DNA from: Pseudovibrio denitrificans JCM 12308
GTDB lineage: Bacteria > Pseudomonadota > Alphaproteobacteria > Rhizobiales > Stappiaceae
Direction: 5' to 3'
Assembly: GCF_001310815.1 (NCBI RefSeq)
Contig: NZ_BAZK01000006.1
Span: forward strand, 62,001-126,000
DNA: 64,000 nucleotides
The number at the start of each line of letters is the position of its first letter. Position 1 is the first letter of the stretch. Under the pieces are notes generated by a model. It saw nothing but the letters and a program-made list of their open reading frames with translations, ran no database searches and was not told the origin of the DNA. Made by a program: the position numbers and the translations under genes. Positions 47,922-56,859 of this stretch are shown here, piece after piece.

Positions 47922-48024
47922 TCCCTACCGAGAGGTATTGGCCAATTCCTGGGGGACAGGAACCCGGATATCAAACAATCAGCAGCTAGGGTCTTTTGCT
48001 GGCAGATCAACTGTCTATATTGAG

Positions 48025-48043
48025 GGCACGAAATTATCGTGCC
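48025..48043. promoter_or_regulatory. Palindrome upstream of the CobW GTPase gene
   Basis: Perfect GGCACGA-N5-TCGTGCC, 38 bases before the cobW ATG, with no T-run, so more like an operator or 5'-leader hairpin than a terminator. A second perfect palindrome, TTCCTG-N5-CAGGAA, lies at 47946-47962. Confidence 0.4.
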
Positions 48044-48081
48044 AGCTGATTGCGAGCGCACGCCCATCCAAGGAGACGTAA

Positions 48082-49179
48082 ATGTCCGAGGCTGCTGATA
48101 GCCGTATTCCTGTTACCGTGCTGACCGGGTATCTGGGCGCAGGTAAAACCACCTTGTTGAACCGTATTCTGAGTGAAAACCACGGCACGCGTTATGCTGT
48201 GATCGTCAATGAATTCGGTGAAATCGGTATCGACAATGACCTTCTCGTTGAATCCGACGAGGAAGTCTATGAAATGAACAACGGCTGCATCTGCTGTACC
48301 GTTCGTGGCGATCTGATCCGTACCGTTGAAAACCTGATGAAGCGCAAGGGGGCGTTCGACGCGATTATCGTGGAGACCACCGGTGTGGCTGATCCTGCTC
48401 CTGTGGCGCAGACGTTCTTCATGGATGATGATGTGCGCGAAGCGGCCAAGCTGGATGCTGTGGTTGCTGTTGTTGACGCACGCCATGTTCAGCAGCGCCT
48501 GAAAGACACCAAGGAAGCTGAAGACCAGATCGCGTTTTCTGACGTGATTTTGCTGAACAAGACCGACCTTGTTTCTGCTGAGGAACTGACTGGTGTTGAA
48601 GCGGCGATCCGCAAGATCAATCCTTATGCGAAGATCCACCATACAGAGCGCTGCCAGATTGAAATCGGTGATGTTCTGGATCGTGGTGCATTTGAGCTGG
48701 ACCGTATTCTGGATCTGGACCCAGAATTCCTGAAGAAAGCCGAGCACGCGCATGATCATGAGTGTGGTCCGGATTGCGATCACGATCATCACCATCATGG
48801 GCATGACCACGGCCACGCACATGATCACGATCATCCTGACCATGAATGCGGCCCGGATTGCGATCATGACCATGAAGATACGCATTCCGTGAAGTCCTTC
48901 TCCTTCACAGCAGGTGATCTGGAGCCGAAGGTGTTCTTCGACTGGATCAATCAGGTGACCCAGATTCAGGGTCCTAACATTCTGCGTATGAAGGGTATTC
49001 TGGCCTTTAAAGATGATCCGCAGCGTTATGTGGTGCAGGGCATCCATATGATTGTGGAAGGCAATCACCAGCGTGACTGGAAAAACGGCGAGAAGCGTGA
49101 GAGCCGCATCGTGTTCATCGGTCGTGAGCTGGATGGTGCAGCGTTGAAGATTGCGTTTGAAGCTTGTGTTGCGGAGTAA
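48082..49179 (+). CDS. CobW/COG0523 metallochaperone GTPase with His-rich loop
   Basis: 365 residues. G3E GTPase: Walker A GYLGAGKTT (16-24), metal motif CICC (C69, C71, C72), FGEIGIDNDL, later NKTD. A long insertion between about residues 220 and 270 is packed with His/Asp and contains HECGPDCDHDH twice, a likely zinc-buffering loop. The C-terminal CobW_C domain is seen (FDWINQVTQIQGPNILRMKG). Members deliver zinc or other metal ions to target proteins under scarcity. AAGGAG is upstream. The WD40 gene follows after six bases, so the two form one operon. Confidence 0.9.
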   Translation: MSEAADSRIPVTVLTGYLGAGKTTLLNRILSENHGTRYAVIVNEFGEIGIDNDLLVESDEEVYEMNNGCICCTVRGDLIRTVENLMKRKGAFDAIIVETTGVADPAPVAQTFFMDDDVREAAKLDAVVAVVDARHVQQRLKDTKEAEDQIAFSDVILLNKTDLVSAEELTGVEAAIRKINPYAKIHHTERCQIEIGDVLDRGAFELDRILDLDPEFLKKAEHAHDHECGPDCDHDHHHHGHDHGHAHDHDHPDHECGPDCDHDHEDTHSVKSFSFTAGDLEPKVFFDWINQVTQIQGPNILRMKGILAFKDDPQRYVVQGIHMIVEGNHQRDWKNGEKRESRIVFIGRELDGAALKIAFEACVAE

Positions 49180-49185
49180 GTTCTG

Positions 49186-50162
49186 GTGCCTGTAACTGCT
49201 CCTCTTGATACCGACGGTTTTGTTGTTTCGGCAACCTTCCTCGGAGACGTAGCAGCCTTTGCCAGTGGTGAAGGTTCTGTCTTTTTTGCTGGTGGGCCGG
49301 AGACGCAAACTCCGGTTCACAAAAACGGTTTGCTCTGCGCAACGCCTTCCCTGGATGGCAAGTCTCTGATCACCGGTGGTGGTGATGGCAAGATCTGCAA
49401 GGTCAGCGCTGATGGCAGTGTTGAAGAGCTTGCTGAGCAGCCTCGCAAGTGGATCGACATTATCGCTGCTGGTCCGCAGGACAGTGTGGCGTTTGCCTCT
49501 GGTCGTACAGCTTGGGTTCGCCTGAAGACTGGTGAGATCAAAGAGTTTCAGCTGCCACGTGCGTTTGCAGGTTTGGCTTTTGCGCCAAAGGGCATGCGCC
49601 TTGCAGCGTCCCGTTATGACGGTGTGACGTTGTTTTGGGTGAATGCTGCTGGTGATCCGCAGGAGCTGAGCTGGAAGGGTGCACATGGTCATGTGACTTA
49701 CTCTCCAGATGGCAAGTACCTTGTGACCACCATGCAGGAGAACGCTCTGCACGGATGGCGTCTGGCTGACAGTCAAGACATGCGGATGACTGGTTATCCG
49801 GCCAAGGTGAAGTCTGTGAGCTGGTCTGCAAAGGGCAAGTATCTGGCGACATCCGGTGCGCAGGCTGCGATCCTGTGGCCATTCATGGGTAAGTCTGGTC
49901 CAATGGGGCAGGCGCCTCTGGAGCTGGGTGTGCGTGGCGACAGCATGGTGACGACTGTTTGCTGTCATCCGCAGGAAGAGATGCTGGCAATTGGCTATCA
50001 GGACGGCATGGTGATGGCTGTGCGGTTCTCTGACAATGCGAGGTTCTGTTGCGTCGTCCGGGTGCAGGCCCTGTTTCTGCGCTTGCGTGGGATAAGAAGG
50101 GCGATCGTCTGGCGTTTGGTACTGAAGAAGGTGCTGCTGGAGTGATCACTCTGCTGGATTAA
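49186..50162 (+). CDS. WD40-repeat protein cotranscribed with CobW GTPase, one frameshift
   Basis: About 325 residues when repaired; beta-propeller protein with repeats such as GHVTYSPDGKYLVTT, SVSWSAKGKYLATSG and LFWVNAAGD. Near 50037 the frame slips (VRFSDNA then EVLLRRPGAGPVSALAWDKKG in the next frame); restoring one G in GCG-GAG joins them, ending at TAA 50160-50162. The start is GTG 49186. Such a WD40 protein next to a COG0523 GTPase is known from alphaproteobacteria, where it may help metal transfer, but its biochemistry is unclear. Confidence 0.78.
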
Positions 50163-50183
50163 TTTGGGTATGGGAGGTTTGCG

Positions 50184-50714
50184 ATGATGTTTGCAAGAGT
50201 ACTGACGCTTGGCGTTGCGCTTGTAAGCGGCACTGTGACCTCTCAGCTTCCCGAGTTTGCGCAGCAATACCGACAGCGCATGGGTGGTGCCATTGATGCG
50301 TTGGAGGAAGTGAAAGCTGACTTTGTTGCGGATGCAGCTGCCACCAACCGGAGCATTTCAGAGGCTCTGGCTCATATGGCGCAGAGTGCGGATGAGTTTG
50401 TGCAGTTGCGCGGGACGAGCATTGAGCGGTCTCTGGATCGGCTTGAGGCGTTGAAAGACCAGCAACTGGCGATGGCGACCGCCGCTGCATTTGAGCGTGT
50501 CTGGATCTTCATGAAGGAACCGGACACCAAACTTTCCAAAGCAACCTGGGAAGACTTTGAGCCCGCCGTGCCGGTGACCGTTGAAGGCGGTGTGTTGGCC
50601 GGGCTTGGCTTTACGGCAGGTTTGTTTATGTTGCGTCTGGCTGGGCTTGGCGGGCGTGTTCGCCGCCGCCGTAAACGCCGTGAAAAGCAGCAGGCTGAGG
50701 CTCGTTCGCTTTGA
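50184..50714 (+). CDS. DUF2937 family protein
   Basis: 176 residues. A weak N-terminal hydrophobic segment (VLTLGVALVSGTVTSQL), a helical middle (FAQQYRQRMGGAIDALEEV), and a C-terminal hydrophobic span (GVLAGLGFTAGLFMLRLAGLGG) followed by an Arg/Lys-rich cytoplasmic tail. Role unknown. It is 21 bases after the WD40 gene and may be the third gene of that operon. Confidence 0.75.
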   Translation: MMFARVLTLGVALVSGTVTSQLPEFAQQYRQRMGGAIDALEEVKADFVADAAATNRSISEALAHMAQSADEFVQLRGTSIERSLDRLEALKDQQLAMATAAAFERVWIFMKEPDTKLSKATWEDFEPAVPVTVEGGVLAGLGFTAGLFMLRLAGLGGRVRRRRKRREKQQAEARSL

Positions 50715-50752
50715 TTTTGCGTTCCAGAGATATGCTGTGAGAGGTTTGACCG

Positions 50753-51694
50753 ATGGATTCCATCACACGAATTAGATGTTTTTTGCAGGTGGTCGAAAGC
50801 GGTGGCTTTTCAGCAGCGGCGCGAGACATGGGGCGCTCTAAAGCTCTGATCTCCAAATATGTGAGCGAGCTGGAAGATGAGCTGGGTGTGCGCCTGCTCA
50901 ACAGAACCACGCGCCAGATTTCTCTGACACAGGTTGGAGAAGCTTACTTCCGTGAAGCGGGTGAGTTGCTGCAGCGCTTTGATGATCTGAAAGACGCTGT
51001 GCAACAAGACCATCGGGAAGTGCGCGGCAGGTTGCGGTTGAGTGCGCCACGTTCTTTTTCTGAAGCAACGCTGGGCAGGGTGCTGGCTTCCTTCTTGCAA
51101 GAACATCCGCGGGTTGAGCTGGATATTGAGATGGAAGATCGCTTCGTCGATATTGTCGAGGAAGGGTATGACGTCGCTATCCGCGTGGCCGAGCTTGAAG
51201 ATTCCAGCCTTATCGCTCGGAAGATCCGTGATGTGCGTGTGGTGGTTTGTGCGTCTCCCGCTTATTGGGAAGCGCATGGGATGCCGGAGAAACCGGGGGA
51301 TCTGGCCAACATGCCGTGCATCATCGATACCAATTACAAGCACAAGACCAACTGGATGTTCCTTGAGAACGGGGAGCGGTTTTCCGTTCCTGTTAAAGGC
51401 CCGATGCATGTGAACAGTGCAAAGACAGCCGTTGCTGCTGCTCTGGCCGGTCTGGGCGTCGTTCGGTTGCCGATCTTTTATGTGCTGGAAGAATTGATGT
51501 CAGGTCAGCTGATTCCGGCGTTGGAAGACTGTGAAGTGCCGGGACCTGCGATGTATGCGGTTTACCCGCATCGCCGCCATCTTTCCGCGAAAGTGCGTGC
51601 GTTTGTTGACTACATGGTCAACTGGCACAAGCAACTGGAGCAGCATGGTGACTGCCCCAAAATGCTTGATGGGCCTGTTCCCAAAGAGAGCTGA
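50753..51694 (+). CDS. LysR family transcriptional regulator
   Basis: 313 residues with N-terminal winged helix (FSAAARDMGRSKALISKYVS, RLLNRTTRQISLTQVGEAYF) of the AaeR/DmlR-type subgroup. It converges with the Glu/Leu dehydrogenase gene with one base between the stop codons. Target unknown. Confidence 0.87.
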   Translation: MDSITRIRCFLQVVESGGFSAAARDMGRSKALISKYVSELEDELGVRLLNRTTRQISLTQVGEAYFREAGELLQRFDDLKDAVQQDHREVRGRLRLSAPRSFSEATLGRVLASFLQEHPRVELDIEMEDRFVDIVEEGYDVAIRVAELEDSSLIARKIRDVRVVVCASPAYWEAHGMPEKPGDLANMPCIIDTNYKHKTNWMFLENGERFSVPVKGPMHVNSAKTAVAAALAGLGVVRLPIFYVLEELMSGQLIPALEDCEVPGPAMYAVYPHRRHLSAKVRAFVDYMVNWHKQLEQHGDCPKMLDGPVPKES

Positions 51695-51695
51695 G

Positions 51696-52784
51696 TTAAG
51701 CCGGATTATGATGGTGCTGGAAGCGCTCTTCTGCCAATTCATCTGCGATGATGTTGGTTGGGCGTTTCTCTGCGTCTGCTCTGTCGAAGATCTGAGAGAG
51801 TGTGCCGCCGATGGCGAGGGTCTTCTGACGTACGATTGTGTCTGATGCGCCAGGTTCTCCCAATGCAACAGAGATCACGCCGCCTGCGTTGATGGCATAG
51901 TCTGGTGCATAGAGGATGCCGCGCTTCATGAGAGCCGCGCCGTCTTCCGGAGTTTCCAGCTGGTTGTTTGCAGCGCCTGCGACGACGGCCACTTTCAGCT
52001 GAGGAATGGTGTCAGCGTTCAAACCGCCCCCCAGAGCGCATGGAGCGAAGATGTCCGCTTCTACGAGGTGTGCGTCATCCGGAGACACACTGGAGGCGCC
52101 GAGTTCTTCAATTGCGCGCTGGACTGCCGGGTCGTAGATGTCGGAGACAATGAGGCGCGCGCCTGCTTCGTGGAGCTGGCGGGCAACATCATAACCCACA
52201 TGCCCCAGACCCTTAAGGGAAACGGTGAGGCCGGTGAGATCTTCAGAACCGAACTTGTGCTTGGCGGCGGCTTTGATGCCGACGAAGGTGCCGAGCGCGG
52301 TGTAAGGAGACGGGTCACCGAAGCCGGTTGCTTCTGTGCCGCGTGCGAACTGGGTCTGGCTGCCGATGATTTCCATATCGTCGGAGCTGATGCCCACGTC
52401 TTCTGCGGTGATGTAGCTGCCGGAAAGGCGGTTAATGTGTCTGCCGAACGCTCTGAGTAGCTCGGGGGTTTTGTCAGTGCGCGGGTTCGCGATGATGACT
52501 GACTTTCCTCCTCCCAAAGCAAGGTCAGCCAACGCGTTTTTGTAGGTCATGCCTTTGGAAAGGCGGAGAACATCAGTCAGTGCTTCATTTGCGCTTGCAT
52601 AGTTCCACATGCGGCAGCCGCCCAGACCAGGACCGCGATTGGTGTTGTGAACCGCGATAATTGCTTTCAGCCCTGTTTCGTTGTCTGTTGCAAATACGAT
52701 TTGCTCGTGGCCAGCGAACTCTGGATGATCCAATGGGGTCATGTAGGTATCGATCGTTATTTTATTATGCAATGGCACGTTCAT
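51696..52784 (-). CDS. Glu/Leu/Phe/Val dehydrogenase family protein
   Basis: 362 residues, NAD-dependent oxidative deaminase of branched-chain or other amino acids. Substrate site GGCRMW and MTYKNALADLALGGGKSVI (catalytic Lys), then Rossmann VSLKGLGHVGYDVARQL with the GxGxxG-type turn. Leucine dehydrogenase-like by motif. Stands alone; the LysR gene is on the opposite strand. Confidence 0.88.
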   Translation of the reverse strand: MNVPLHNKITIDTYMTPLDHPEFAGHEQIVFATDNETGLKAIIAVHNTNRGPGLGGCRMWNYASANEALTDVLRLSKGMTYKNALADLALGGGKSVIIANPRTDKTPELLRAFGRHINRLSGSYITAEDVGISSDDMEIIGSQTQFARGTEATGFGDPSPYTALGTFVGIKAAAKHKFGSEDLTGLTVSLKGLGHVGYDVARQLHEAGARLIVSDIYDPAVQRAIEELGASSVSPDDAHLVEADIFAPCALGGGLNADTIPQLKVAVVAGAANNQLETPEDGAALMKRGILYAPDYAINAGGVISVALGEPGASDTIVRQKTLAIGGTLSQIFDRADAEKRPTNIIADELAEERFQHHHNPA

Positions 52785-52963
52785 TCAGCCCTCCCAAACG
52801 AAATTGAACAAGAAGCGTTGCGGGGATATTGGTTTATTCTTAAAGCAATATCCGGTTTATTTCGTAGGTGATGAGCATCAAATTCGGAAGAATTATCCGA
52901 ATGGTTCTAAATTGCGGGAAAATCGTATCTCAGGATCTTCAATAATTGGGTCTTGAATTTGCC

Positions 52964-52976
52964 GTTATTTTATTAC
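52964..52976. promoter_or_regulatory. Candidate Zur-like element upstream of the DUF1007-NicO gene
   Basis: GTTAT-TTT-ATTAC sits 39 bases before the ATG and is one base off a perfect Zur-type GTTAT-N3-ATAAC. Weak on its own, but plausible for a metal-transport gene. Confidence 0.25.
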
Positions 52977-53014
52977 ACTTGTCGTGTCGGGTTCTCATAT
53001 ATTGTTAAGGCGCC

Positions 53015-54937
53015 ATGTCTGATAAGCTTCTACGGTTTTTGACCGCATTTTGCATGCTGTTGGTATTTCTGTTGCCTTCTCAACAGGTTGCCGCTCATCC
53101 GCACATGTTTGTGCAAGCGCGTGCCGAACTGGTTTTCGATGATGATGGGTATTTGACTCACATTCGGCACAAGTGGCTGTTCGATGATCTGTACACGGCT
53201 TATGCGGTGCAGGGGCTGGATGAGAACCAGAATGGATTTTTCGAAAAAGACGAATTAGCGGAACTGGCCAAGATCAATATTCAGGGGCTGGGCGAATACG
53301 GCTACTTCACCTTTGGCGATGACAGTCAAACGGAGATCGATTTTACCGAGCCGTTTGAACCCTCCATGAAAATGATCAAGGTGGCTTTTGATGACTACTG
53401 GCTGATCAGTGATGAAGATAAGGCGGCGATCGCTGAGGATATTGCCAGCGGACGCAGTCAGCCGGATACAAGCCCTGTTTCGCTGGTCGAGCTGAGCTTT
53501 ACGCTTCCTTTGAAGAAAAAGGTCAAAGCGGATAAACCGATTACGCTCGATGTGTATGACCCAACCTACTACATCGATTTCAAATGGCCGAAGTCCGGTC
53601 TGGCTGTGACGCTGAGCAATTCTCCAGGCAAATGTTCTGTTGAGCTGGTGCATCCGCCGGAACTGGATGGGCAGATTGCTGCACAGCTGGCGACGATTGG
53701 TGCCGACCAGCGGAATGTGCCTGAGGAGCTGCAGAGTTATACGCAGGCGCTGGTCAATCAGGTGATTGTGTCCTGTGATGGCGCGGCTGTGGCTGCTGCC
53801 TCTAATGGTGGCAACACCAAGTTTATCTCCGAGATCACCCCTGAACCAGCTGAAAGCGCGCCAGAGACGGCTGCGGACGCTGTTGCCGCGTTGGCGCAGG
53901 GCGGTGAGCCAATGGCTCTGTCGACTGCTTCTGAGCGTCTGAGCGCTGATGAGGCGGCTGCGGACGTGCGTGGTCCTGATATGAACATCTTCCAGCAGGG
54001 TATGGCGACCATCACACGGCTTCAGAATGAGTTCTATCTGAAGCTGACAAGTGCGCTCAGAAACTTCCGCAGCAATCCGTTTGCTGGCTGGCTGCTGATG
54101 TTGATCAGCTTTGCTTATGGTGTGTTCCATGCAGCAGGACCGGGTCACGGTAAGGCGGTTATCTCCTCCTATGTGATTGCGGATGAGCAGACCCTGAAGA
54201 AAGGGATCGCTCTGTCCTTTGCTTCTGCCTTTGCGCAGGCTGTTACTGCGATTGCTCTGGTTGGCGGGGCAGGGGTGCTGCTGCATCTGACGAGTACGGC
54301 GATCAACTCAACAGCGCGCTGGTTTGAGCTGGGGTCTTATGTGCTGGTCTTCCTGCTTGGTCTCTACCTTGTCTGGCAGCGTGTTCTGAAGCCTTGGTTT
54401 GGCAAGAAGCCGGCTTCCAGTTGCGGGCACTCGCATGATCACGACCACCACCATGATCACGACCACCACCATGATCACGGCCACCACCATGATCACGATC
54501 ATCATCACGACCATGCGCACGAAGGTCATGGAGAAGTTTGCTCCAGTTGTGGGCACGCGCATGCGCCGGATCCGAAACTGGTCCAAAACTCAACAATGAC
54601 GCTCACCAGTATCTGGTCCATTATTCTGGCTGTTGGCCTGCGTCCATGTACCGGAGCGCTGATCGTGCTGGCCTTTGCCTTCTCGCAGGGCATGATCTGG
54701 GCTGGTGTGGCTTCTACGCTCGTGATGGCTCTGGGAACGGGGATTACCGTTTCCATCTTGGCCAGCCTTGCGGTGCTTTCCCGTGATGTTGCTCTGCGCA
54801 TCTGGGGGGCTGATAGTCAGGCTGGTACGGTCATCCTGCGTGGCTTTGAAGTGGTTGGTGCACTGACCATTCTGCTGATGGGAACGCTGATGCTGATTGC
54901 TGGTCTCAATGGTGGCGCAACGGCAGGTCTGTTCTAG
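53015..54937 (+). CDS. DUF1007-NicO fusion, nickel/cobalt (or zinc) transport protein
   Basis: 640 residues. Signal peptide-like helix (FLTAFCMLLVFLLPSQQVAA), then a DUF1007 domain (HPHMFVQARAELVFDDDG to about residue 240, probably periplasmic), a low-complexity Ala/Glu linker, and a C-terminal NicO/RcnA-type permease with about six helices (GVFHAAGPGHGKAVISSY motif; VGLRPCTGALIVL). Between helices lies a His loop of about 35 residues made of HDHHHDHDHHHDH units, plus CSSCGHAH and SSCGHSH cysteine-histidine motifs. The two domains occur as separate neighbours in many genomes. Metal specificity is inferred from the family only. Confidence 0.88.
   Translation: MSDKLLRFLTAFCMLLVFLLPSQQVAAHPHMFVQARAELVFDDDGYLTHIRHKWLFDDLYTAYAVQGLDENQNGFFEKDELAELAKINIQGLGEYGYFTFGDDSQTEIDFTEPFEPSMKMIKVAFDDYWLISDEDKAAIAEDIASGRSQPDTSPVSLVELSFTLPLKKKVKADKPITLDVYDPTYYIDFKWPKSGLAVTLSNSPGKCSVELVHPPELDGQIAAQLATIGADQRNVPEELQSYTQALVNQVIVSCDGAAVAAASNGGNTKFISEITPEPAESAPETAADAVAALAQGGEPMALSTASERLSADEAAADVRGPDMNIFQQGMATITRLQNEFYLKLTSALRNFRSNPFAGWLLMLISFAYGVFHAAGPGHGKAVISSYVIADEQTLKKGIALSFASAFAQAVTAIALVGGAGVLLHLTSTAINSTARWFELGSYVLVFLLGLYLVWQRVLKPWFGKKPASSCGHSHDHDHHHDHDHHHDHGHHHDHDHHHDHAHEGHGEVCSSCGHAHAPDPKLVQNSTMTLTSIWSIILAVGLRPCTGALIVLAFAFSQGMIWAGVASTLVMALGTGITVSILASLAVLSRDVALRIWGADSQAGTVILRGFEVVGALTILLMGTLMLIAGLNGGATAGLF
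54434..54505 (+). repeat. Four tandem 18-bp repeats encoding the His-Asp loop
   Basis: Units starting at 54434, 54452, 54470 and 54488, consensus CATGATCACGACCACCAC, the last units diverging in third positions. In frame with the NicO gene, so copy number may vary without frameshift. Confidence 0.8.
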
Positions 54938-55641
54938 AATAAGGCGATTTTTGGAAGAATCGCTCTCGAAATGTCCTTGAAAACTGGTTCGAGGCAATTT
55001 CGTAGCGAAGATTTCGAAGAAATTCGCGCTATCGTTAATGCGCGAAGGTGTGAATTTTTACACCTTCGCGGTCTACCCAAATCTCACTCTCCGATCCGCT
55101 GGTGTTTCTTAGCTGTCTTTGTTCCACAAAAAGAGGCTGAGTTGAGCCTGATTCCGTGGTTTTGACGTGTGGTGAAGAGTTTGGGTGGTTCAGTGTAGAT
55201 TTTACGCATTCTAAAGATTAGTTTCATCTAAATTATTGTATTTTAAAGCATCTGCTGGCTGGCTTGCAAAAATGCCCAGAAAAACTGCAGGAAATTCATT
55301 GTTGAGAATTAGGTCAAGTCCACTGACTTATTAACATTGAAATAAAAGGCTATGAATTTTGAATTACGAGGTCGATTATTAGTCCTTTAGGGCGGGATTT
55401 CCTAAAAATGTTTCGATAGTTACGTTGCGGTTGGTTTCGGTTGAAAACGTATTGATGAGGTACGCTCAGTTGATCCAAGAATAATTAATTTGTCCAATAC
55501 GATGCAGATTTCCTTGTATTTTCACGTAGTTTTAGGGTTATAAGAAGTTGGTCATGTTGTCGCAGAGATCTCAGAGGACGAGTTTCGTTTCTGCGGAGGC
55601 ATAAAGAGATTTGATTTAAGAAGCTCTTGGGAGGAGTTTTT
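54938..55641. other. Long gene-free region before the TRAP operon
   Basis: About 700 bases. A weak 6-bp stem (GCGATT / AATCGC near 54943) might end the NicO transcript. At 55041-55070 a perfect 11-base inverted repeat occurs. From 55190 to 55620 the sequence is AT-rich and probably includes the TRAP promoter. One open frame (54971-55165) has no family features and is not called. Confidence 0.5.
55041..55070. repeat. Perfect inverted repeat in the NicO-TRAP spacer
   Basis: CGCGAAGGTGT / ACACCTTCGCG with an eight-base loop. No T-run follows, so not a standard terminator. Function unknown: REP-like element, operator or RNA hairpin. Confidence 0.5.
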
Positions 55642-56730
55642 ATGGACCGCCGTAGTTTTCTGAAAAATGCTGGTTTGGCAGGCGCAACCGCTGGCGCAGC
55701 TACTCTTGCAGCTCCTGCGCTCGCATCTGGCAAGCGCGAACTGAAAATGGTCACCACCTGGCCAAAGAACTTCCCGGGTCTTGGTACCGGCGCACAGCGC
55801 ATCGCTGACCGCATCACTGCTGCAAGTGAAGGTCAGCTGACTGTTAAGCTGTTCGCTGCTGGTGAACTCGTTCCTGCATTTGAGAGCTTCGATGCTGTTT
55901 CCAACGGTACAGCTGACATGTACCACGCTGCTGACTACTACTGGCTCGGCAAGCACAAAGCATTCGGCTTCTTCACCGCAGTTCCAATGGGTATGACTGC
56001 TGCTGAGCTGGAAGCATGGATGCACTTCGGTGGCGGTCAGGAGCTCTGGGATGAGCTGGCTGGTCAGTTCAACGTTAAGTCCTTCCTGGCAGGTAACACC
56101 GGTCTTCAGGCAGGTGGCTGGTTCAACAAAGAGATCAACTCTCTTGAAGACCTCAAAGGCCTGAAAATGCGCATGCCTGGTCTGGGTGGTGAAGTTCTTC
56201 GCCGTCTTGGTGCATCTGCTGTTGCACTGCCTGGTTCCGAAATCTTCCCAGCACTGCAGTCTGGCGCGATCGACGCGACCGAGTGGGTTGGTGCATGGAA
56301 CGACATGGCATTCGGCTTCTACAAAGTTGCTAAGTACTACTACACCAAAGGCTTCCATGAGCCAGGTGCTGGTCTGTCCTTCGGCATGAACAAAGGTGTT
56401 TGGGAAAGCTTCACACCTGGTCAGCAGGAGCTGATCCGTTCTGCATGTATGGCAGAGAACAACTACATGTTCGCTGAGTACAACCACAACAACGGTGCTG
56501 CTCTGGAAACTCTCCTGACCAAGCACAACGTTCAGGTTCGTGACTTCTCTGACGACGTGTTCGATGCAATCGGCCGTAAAGCTGAAGAAGTTGTTGCGGA
56601 AGTGGCTGAGACAGATGACATCTCCAAGCGCATCTACGAAAGCTACGTTAAGTCTCGTAAGGAAACCTCTGCATGGTCCAGCCTTGCTGAGCGTAACTAC
56701 CTGACTGCTCGCGATCGTATCCTGGGCTAA
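55642..56730 (+). CDS. TRAP transporter binding protein, TakP-like, Tat-exported
   Basis: 362 residues. Twin-arginine signal (DRRSFLKNAG) then a mature domain starting KMVTTWPKNFPGLGTGAQR, typical of the TakP/2-oxoacid subgroup of DctP proteins; the substrate region has MRMPGLGGEVLRRLGASAVALPG in parts. Start ATG 55642 with GGGAGGAG upstream; upstream codons to 55627 are leader. Probably binds 2-oxo or hydroxy monocarboxylates. It is followed by a terminator-like hairpin and then DctQ and DctM genes. Confidence 0.85.
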   Translation: MDRRSFLKNAGLAGATAGAATLAAPALASGKRELKMVTTWPKNFPGLGTGAQRIADRITAASEGQLTVKLFAAGELVPAFESFDAVSNGTADMYHAADYYWLGKHKAFGFFTAVPMGMTAAELEAWMHFGGGQELWDELAGQFNVKSFLAGNTGLQAGGWFNKEINSLEDLKGLKMRMPGLGGEVLRRLGASAVALPGSEIFPALQSGAIDATEWVGAWNDMAFGFYKVAKYYYTKGFHEPGAGLSFGMNKGVWESFTPGQQELIRSACMAENNYMFAEYNHNNGAALETLLTKHNVQVRDFSDDVFDAIGRKAEEVVAEVAETDDISKRIYESYVKSRKETSAWSSLAERNYLTARDRILG

Positions 56731-56748
56731 TTTTTCTTAATGCTGCAC

Positions 56749-56782
56749 GAGCTCTCCGCAATCCTTGCGGGGAGCTTTTCTT
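56749..56782 (+). terminator. Partial terminator between TRAP binding protein and DctQ genes
   Basis: Stem AGCTCTCCGCAA / TTGCGGGGAGCT (one G-U) followed by TTTTC. It would lower dctQM expression relative to the binding protein. Confidence 0.7.
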
Positions 56783-56859
56783 TCAAAAATTCTATCCTGG
56801 CCTTTGGGGCCCAATAATAATCCTAGAGGCTTGGTTTAGACCAAGACGAAGAGGCGGGC

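Noticed and set aside
48034..49968. 644-residue antisense open frame opposite cobW and the WD40 gene
   Set aside because: Shadow of two well-supported plus-strand genes; composition is His/Arg/Thr-rich with no domain, and no ribosome site.
54434..54505. Short tandem repeats taken at first for a CRISPR fragment
   Set aside because: Units are contiguous, 18 bases, no spacers, and code for the His-Asp loop in frame.
54971..55165. 64-codon plus-strand open frame in the NicO-TRAP spacer
   Set aside because: No convincing ribosome site, contains the hairpin at 55041-55070, no recognisable protein features.
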